Shown: positions 58,228 through 64,000 of the stretch, one piece after another
How the letters are laid out: every line of letters begins with the position of its first letter
How positions within the stretch are numbered: position 1 is the stretch's first letter
Source of the DNA: Labia minor
Taxonomy: Eukaryota; Arthropoda; Insecta; Dermaptera; Spongiphoridae
Direction of reading: 5' to 3'
NCBI GenBank assembly: GCA_963082975.1
Contig: OY720346.1
Span: forward strand, 48,642,296 to 48,706,295
Length of the DNA: 64,000 bases
Translations under genes and position numbers: made by a program
The notes under the pieces: model-generated
Seen by the model: only the letters and a program-made list of their open reading frames with translations
Databases searched by the model: none
Told to the model about the DNA's origin: nothing

Positions 58228-58877
58228 AATAAGTTGACCTGAGGCCAGGTCCGAACCGACCGACGGTTTGAAATAAATTAATTTCCAGCTACAGAAACAA
58301 TTTCAAATAATTTTAATATATCTATTAATGTAATAAAAAACAGATATGGATAGAATATAAATATTTTTAATTTTATTTTATTTTTAATATATAGCTGAAG
58401 TAGCCGGCGTTACCCGTGATCATAATACGGAGGCTGTGACGTCATGAAGGGCTGGGTGACGCCATATAATTTTAAATTAAGAAAAACATAATGAAGATGA
58501 TTTTTCCCGGGGATAAAGCCAATACATTCGTGGTGTTATGTAAAAAAATCTCCTCATGTGAAATTTGGTGTGAAAATAACTCTTCCCTTCCTATCGTCGA
58601 TCGCTAATAATACCACTTCCGGTTTCCGGATTTGCACCAAAAGTTGATCAATTCATCCTACTGATGCATTAAGTAAATATACCAAATTTCATCAAAATCC
58701 GTTGAGCCGTTCAGGCTGTACACATCTATACGGACGGACAGACGGACGGACAGACATCATGCAAAAAATACTTTTTTCTGTTAAGAAAATGCATGTTTCG
58801 TGGAGATATGTAAAAATCTCCACATGTGAAATTTGGTCTGAAAACAATACCTCCCTTGCTATCGTCGGTCGGTAAAA
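58228..58877 (-). mobile_element. HINE-like repeat family A, copy 7
   Basis: The left hairpin end AAGTTGACCTGAGGCCAGGT (loop base changed) and right end ATCGTCGGTCGGTAAAAA are both present. The first palindrome TGACGTCA is at 58437; the second has become TGACGCCA (58457). A 38-bp insertion or replacement, AGCTGAAGTAGCCGGCGTTA and on to ACGG (58393-58430), is unlike any other copy and resembles the start of an arthropod repeat. Confidence 0.8.
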
Positions 58878-58984
58878 ATTGGCGTGGGAAATTCTTTGGG
58901 GGACGAAAGTAACTAGATGAAGCGACACAAGCGAAATTTCATCAAATTTATTTCAAAGTCTCGTAATTTGTTTTTTTTTTTTCA

Positions 58985-59440
58985 TTTTTGCATATTCTTA
59001 AAATTAAAATTAAAACTTATTTATTCACATATCCCTCATTGCTTACTATTTGCAAGTCTTTAACTAAAATTGTGTCGAAGGAGTGATATTACACATTGCA
59101 CGGGAGAGGGATATGGCGTGTGTTTTATCTTTGCTAAACATTGAAAAATTGAACTTTCCAAAGAATCTAGTAAGACAAGGGAAATATTGATAGTATTGTA
59201 TATAATAATAACAATATATTATTTAAGTTACGTACTTTTTTTAATTCTTAAAACTTATCTAATTAAATTTTTAAACATTTAAACTTTATGAGTTTTTATT
59301 TTTGTTTTACATGTACTTTCACATAAGAAATATCCTTCACACCGCGCGCCTCCGCTAGCGTTACCCTAGCGCTAAGATTTACCAAATTGTGAGTCATATT
59401 CCTCGGGTTTATGTAGGGCCTTTTTACTGGTTACTTGAAA
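58985..59440. repeat. Dispersed repeat F, copy 2
   Basis: TATTCACATATCCCTCATTG, AAATTGTGTCGAAGGAGTGA, TTACATGTACTTTCACATAAG parallel 35455-36015. It continues into a GC-rich patch, CACACCGCGCGCCTCCGCTAGCG (in part) at 59338-59372, not shared with copy 1. AGGAATATGACGTGTTTTC at 58202, on the other side of family A copy 7, may be its separated beginning. Confidence 0.55.
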
Positions 59441-59444
59441 TATC

Positions 59445-59895
59445 TATATCTAAATTTTGGGATAAAAAATGAGTTTCTATCAAGAAGATGCTAATACATT
59501 AAGTATAATTATTTTTTAAGTTTGATCTCTTATATTTCAAGGTCAAATTTATTGATTTTTTTCATTAAAGCTTTTTTTTTCTATAATTGAAATAAATAAA
59601 TTTTGTTTTTAAAGGGTTTTTGTATATTTTAGTTATCAAAATAACCAAAAACAAATACACAATGTTGTTTTAATGAAATTATTTTATATATTTAACTAAA
59701 ATTAATTATCAATTAAATATCAAAATAAACATATAATCTAAATTAATAAAGAAATAATGGTTAAATGTTTATAAAGAAAATACAAATTATTAATATATAG
59801 GAGTAATCAAATATCCGAGCATACTTATATAAATTATAAGTGTTTCCAAGAGATTTGAGAGATCCTGAACCAATTGATATATATAAATTATTCTA
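59445..59895. other. AT-rich gene-free stretch
   Basis: Nothing recognisable. Confidence 0.4.
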
Positions 59896-59900
59896 TACAA

Positions 59901-60541
59901 AATAAGTTGACCTGTGGCCAGGTCCGAACCGACCGACGGTTCGAAATAAATTAATATCCAGCTACAGAAACAATTTCAAATTTTCATATATCTATTAATG
60001 TAATAAAAAACAGATATGGATACATAAATAATAAATATAAACATTTTTAATTTTATTTTATTTATAATATATATAAGCAAGATCAGGCTGTGACGTCATG
60101 AATGGCTGGATGACGTCATATAATTTTAAATCAAGAAAAAACTAATAAATATGATTTTTCTCGAGGATAAAACCAATACAAAGTGCATGATTCGTGGTGA
60201 TATATAAAAAAATCTCCTTTGGTGTGAAAATAACCCTTTCCTTCCTATCGTCGATCGCTAATACTACCACTTCCGGTTTCCGGAATTGCACCAAAAGTTG
60301 ATCAATTCATCCCACTGATGCATTAAGTAAATATACCAAATTTCATCAAAATCGGTTGAGCCGTTCAGGCTGTACACATCTATACGGACGGACAGATGGA
60401 CAGACGGACGGACAGACATCATGCTAAAAATACTTTTTTTCTGTTTAGAAAATGCATGATTCGTGGAGATATGTAAAAATCTCCACATGTGAAATTTGGT
60501 GTGAAAACAATACCTCCCTTACTATCGTCGGTCGGTAAAAA
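59901..60541 (-). mobile_element. HINE-like repeat family A, copy 8
   Basis: Complete: hairpin GACCTGTGGCCAGGTC near the left end, CCGACCGACGG, the TGACGTCA pair (60091-60098, 60111-60118), a GGACGGACAGATGGACAGAC microsatellite (60385-60416), and a right end ATCGTCGGTCGGTAAAAA. Very similar to copies 1 and 2. Confidence 0.8.
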
Positions 60542-60544
60542 TAT

Positions 60545-62100
60545 ACTCAGACACACTTGACATTTTTCCTATTTCATCAATATAGAGAGAAATTGCATTT
60601 TTTTTTCAATAAATAATAATTATCGAAAGTTAAATGTTGGTAGCAATGTTAAACAAATTGAAAGGCTGATCTGATCAAATAAGTCAAGAAATATTTTTAT
60701 TATACCTTTAATTTTTTAAAACATTATTACTATAATTTCTTTTTTCACTATTATCCCAGAAACTCAATATAAAATGAAATTGAAAAAAAAATCAACAAAT
60801 TCATCATCAAATTTAAGTTCATTTCTTCTCCTCTCTCTTTCATTCTATGTTTTTTAAAAAGATTATTATTTTTCCCAGGCGTTTTTTTGACAGTTATTGA
60901 TTCTATCGTCTTTAGGGTCTTATGAATTTTATTCCACTAACATTCATCACTTGCACATTTTTGCACTCTTATAAGTATATATATATATCGCTAAATCTTC
61001 ATAAAACTTCTCACTACTAAATCGATTATATGAAAATTTCTTTGAATTATTTATGACAAGATATATATCAATGAGAATAAAACTAAAAAAAAGTATTAAA
61101 ATAGTTAAAATGTGCTTTCCAAGAAAATTATATATTATTTATTTATTTTTATTTTCTCATTTAATTTATCACTTAAAAATCATTAAAAGCATCGGACATT
61201 TTTCTCAAAGTGGTTTTCCAGGTAGACCACCTCAAAGTAAAAAAAAAGAAAAAGGGGCAGAGGGGGGAGTGTCTTATCTGATTGAAGGAAATTGGAATCT
61301 CACACCAAGCTAACTGAATGAATTAAAAAAAATAATAAATCTAATATAAAACAAAAAACATTATTGAATGTTTCACACTATACATTCAATTTTCCATTTT
61401 CTATTTTTAACTACATAATATATTGAAAAATAGATAATAGATAATTAAAATAAAATTAATTTATTAGAACATGACTTTCAATTAAATATATTATTTTAAT
61501 TGTAAAAAAAAAACTTTTATATACTATGCATGATTGAATTTATCTCTAATATTCAATAAGTAATCATTAAATTTATTATATTTTATGTATATAGAAAAAT
61601 TCAAATTTTAAGAAAATAAATAAATTGATAATAAAACATCTGGGAATGCTAGGAAGATTTACTATCAACGAACATTTATTCATATTTATCACAAAATTGC
61701 ATAAATAATTCCAATTTATATGATCTTAATTTATTGTGAGAATTAGATAAATAATGTAGAGAGAGGAGAGCAAAAAATATTTAAAAATAGATATTTATTT
61801 AAATGAAATAAAAATAATTAATTTTCAGAATGAAAATGTCTACAATAATATCTAAACATTTTTTCTTTATAATTTTACATTATAATAATACTAATTACAG
61901 TAGTTATAATATATGGGGAATTTTCAACTTTGACCGCCGATTTGACCATGTTCCCAACCATATTTTAAAAAACCAAGACCACTTTACACTTTTTTAAGCT
62001 CTGCTCGAATTCAAAATCAAAATTTAAAAAATCGAAAGTTTTTGGCGACAGACACACAGATATATAGATTTTATAAAGGAACTAAAAGTTTGTTGAAAAT
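60545..62100. other. AT-rich gene-free stretch
   Basis: The 86-residue frame at 61053 has no domain likeness. 61915-62085 (TTGACCGCCGATTTGACCAT, GGCGACAGACACACAGA) looks like the tail of an unidentified dispersed repeat. Confidence 0.4.
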
Positions 62101-62107
62101 ATTATTA

Positions 62108-62594
62108 CGAGGGCAGGTCAGTAAGTCTGTGACTTTTTGAATTAAACACAGGTTTTTGAGTAAAAAACTATTTTATTTTTCAAAGTAGTTCGTCCAAAGT
62201 TTCTCCAATTTTTTATCCCTTCTAAAAATAAGATCTTTCGAAGACATCAAAATAAGTCTTTGTTTGTGATTTGATCGTTGGAGTCAAATCTATTTCCACC
62301 AAACCATTTCTTCAGATTTGGAAACCAGAAATAGTCACTCGGGGCTAAATCTGGAGAATAGGGCGGATGAGGGAGCAATTCGTATCCCAATATATGGATT
62401 TTCACTTTTTTCCATTTTCTTCTCAAATCACAAGGAAGACTGTTATTAATGGATGTTAAAGAAAAACTAAAAGACCCAGCTGGTTCAAATTCGACAGGAG
62501 TTAGCTGATAGTTGCCTGCTGACATGAGCAATGTTGCCATTGCATATAAGAGACGGAAAATTAAAAAAGTAACGGATTTAGTGACCTGCCCTCG
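62108..62594 (-). mobile_element. Deleted mariner, copy 2 (C-terminal half)
   Basis: Terminal inverted repeats CGAGGGCAGGTCAGTAAGTC (left) and, on the minus strand, CGAGGGCAGGTCACTAAATC (right), flanked by TA (62106-62107, 62595-62596). The minus-strand frame 62540-62247 fuses leader-derived text (GNYQLTPVEFEPAGSFSF, shared as DNA with 22100-22160) to GYELLPHPPYSPDLAPSDYF, the block with the third catalytic Asp, then KKWFGGNRFDSND. The helix-turn-helix and first two Asp are deleted. It is 487 bp and complementary in content to copy 1 at 22061-22539, so the two deletions arose separately. Confidence 0.9.
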
Positions 62595-62599
62595 TATAA

Positions 62600-63635
62600 A
62601 TATAAAATAATTTAAGTAAAAGAAAATTGAATTTTGAAAACTGATAACAAATTAAAAAGAAAAACAAAAAAATGGAGTTTTAAAACACATCCTCATTTAA
62701 AATCTTTAAAGATTTGATTTAATTTAATTTACTTAATATCGAACAATTATTGTCAATATTAATTATTAATTGAAAATAATTTTATAGATATGTATTTGTC
62801 ATGTGTTCACATTCAATTATTGATTTGAAATATTCAAAGTAACAAATTATCAATATATTGATTAGAATAACTTGAAATATGATCAAAATAAATTCGAAAT
62901 TTATGATGCTAGCTGCTGTGAAACTTATCCAGAAGATTGGAGTAAGGGTGAAAGGGAGATGAAATAGAAGGTAAGTGGGTGGAAGGGGGAGTAGGAGAGA
63001 GAAAAAAAAATGGGAAGAGAGCAAAGATGGACCTTTTTAACAATTTACCAATCCAATTCGATTTCGAAAATGTGTTTTTTTTTATTTTATTTTGATCATT
63101 TATTCATAGATTTGAAAATTTAAAGGTAATAAATTTGAATTAAATACTTGTAATGCATTGGTCTTATAATAATTTCTTATTATATTTTCAAATTAATAAA
63201 ATAGAAGACAAAATTTGTTTTTATTATTATTTGTTTGTTTTTTTATTGGAAGAAATTCAATTTAATTTAAATTAATTTTTATTTATTTAATTTAATGCCT
63301 ATATATAAATATAATTTAAATATATTTATAATTTGATATTATTATTTAGGGAGAAATATAAACAATTTTATTTTTAATTGGATTGTTTTTAATTTTTGTT
63401 TTATATATGAATATTTTAATTTCAATGTTTGAACCCTTAAATATATATATATATATATAAAGATTACAAGAATAAAAATAATAATTATTTTTAAAAATGT
63501 CTCATTTAATTTAAATTATTTTTAATATATATATTTATTTATCTTAATGTTTGTTTAATTAGTAGTAAACTTGTTTCAGATATGTGATGATGGTGATGGT
63601 ATTTTTTTTTAAACAAAAGTGATGATGTTTGATAC
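62600..63635. other. AT-rich gene-free stretch
   Basis: GA/GT-rich tract at 62940-63020 producing a hydrophobic minus-strand chance frame. (AT)n at 63441-63460. No gene. Confidence 0.45.
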
Positions 63636-63639
63636 TTAA

Positions 63640-63960
63640 TGGCTACATTCGAATTCCTATTGAGAGGGACGAGGAAGATTTTTTTCTACATTTGGCCCGA
63701 TTCCAACCCCTGCGTGAGAGAAGATTGCAGACTCGTCCTCTCTTCATGTTTACATATGTAAAAACCATCTCTTGCCACTAACGTTTTGGGGAAAAACCTC
63801 TTGAGCATTCTTCTGCCATGAAAAGGGAATGAACGATCAGGGATGTGGAAGAGTGGGGAGGAAATTAAAACAATATCTTGGCTCCGCGAATGAATTTTAT
63901 TTGAAATTGAATAAAAGAGTGAGTGAATGAGTGAGTGAGAGAGAGAAGGGATGGTTGCCT
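63640..63960. other. Candidate conserved non-coding block
   Basis: Unique, GC-richer: GAGAGGGACGAGGAAGATTT, TTTGGCCCGATTCCAACCCC, GCAGACTCGTCCTCTCTTCA. GAGAGGGACGAG (63662) and CTCGTCCTCTC (63733) are inverted copies about 60 bp apart. No open frame. May extend beyond the window. Confidence 0.38.
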
Positions 63961-64000
63961 TTCGGATATGACATTATTTGCATTAATTGATTCATTCAAT

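Noticed and set aside
58692..58928. Open frames inside family A copies (also 60264-60488)
   Set aside because: They are translations of the GGAC/GTCC microsatellite and the conserved repeat text, differ in frame extent between copies, and carry no domain.

Overview
This is a very AT-rich (roughly three quarters A+T by eye) stretch of eukaryotic nuclear DNA, most likely from an arthropod and probably an insect. The reasons are the dense microsatellites, several Tc1/mariner lineages, hAT miniature elements, tRNA-derived SINEs, decayed endonuclease/reverse-transcriptase LINE tails of a type common in insect assemblies, and three families of short repeats built like Helentron-associated elements (HINE/DINE-1-like). 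No sequence search was possible, so the taxon is an inference. I find no intact host protein-coding gene, no rRNA and no canonical tRNA. The long open frames are either transposase or reverse-transcriptase relics or chance frames in low-complexity DNA.

Layout. 1-6.2 kb: HINE family A copies at about 79-715 and 5511-6210, with a LINE tail relic between them (2131-2640). 6.2-10.2 kb: AT-rich DNA, a family B HINE (8733-9335) and an irritans-type mariner relic (9471-10135). 10.8-13.6 kb: an 851-bp snapback element with perfect 156-bp arms (10833-11683) and a pair of 190-bp direct repeats. 13.6-18.3 kb: microsatellites and several GC-richer unique blocks that may be conserved non-coding elements (CNEs). 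18.3-19.8 kb: a tRNA-headed SINE and a double foldback element. 21-28.5 kb: a hAT-like MITE, two deleted mariners, a family C HINE, a LINE tail and a TA-flanked MITE. 30-33.2 kb: a CNE candidate, a decayed mariner and a hAT MITE with a perfect 8-bp duplication. 34.5-36.8 kb: a SINE, two family A copies and repeat F. 37.1-39.8 kb: a CNE candidate, then a family C HINE split by a 1300-bp DD41D-type mariner. 42.3 kb: a small inverted-repeat element with a hammerhead-like motif. 43.4-44.7 kb: a family B HINE with family A nested inside it. 46.4-48.4 kb: a hAT MITE, GC-rich tandem hairpins, a LINE tail and a tRNA-like stretch. 48.7-52 kb: the best cluster of CNE candidates, rich in TAATTA cores. 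52.4-55.6 kb: family C, a hAT MITE inserted in a tRNA-like sequence, and a deleted DD41D mariner. 58.2-60.5 kb: two family A copies and repeat F. 62.1-62.6 kb: a second deleted copy of the 22-kb mariner family. 63.6-64 kb: a possible CNE.

No pathway or operon can be described. The window reads as an intergenic or intronic repeat landscape punctuated by GC-richer unique islands with homeodomain-type sites, as is often seen near developmental regulators. The most useful material for follow-up is the shared design of families A, B and C, the exactly 20-bp-spaced TGACGTCA pair carried by every family A copy that covers the site, the perfect 156-bp inverted repeat, and the nested insertions that give relative ages.
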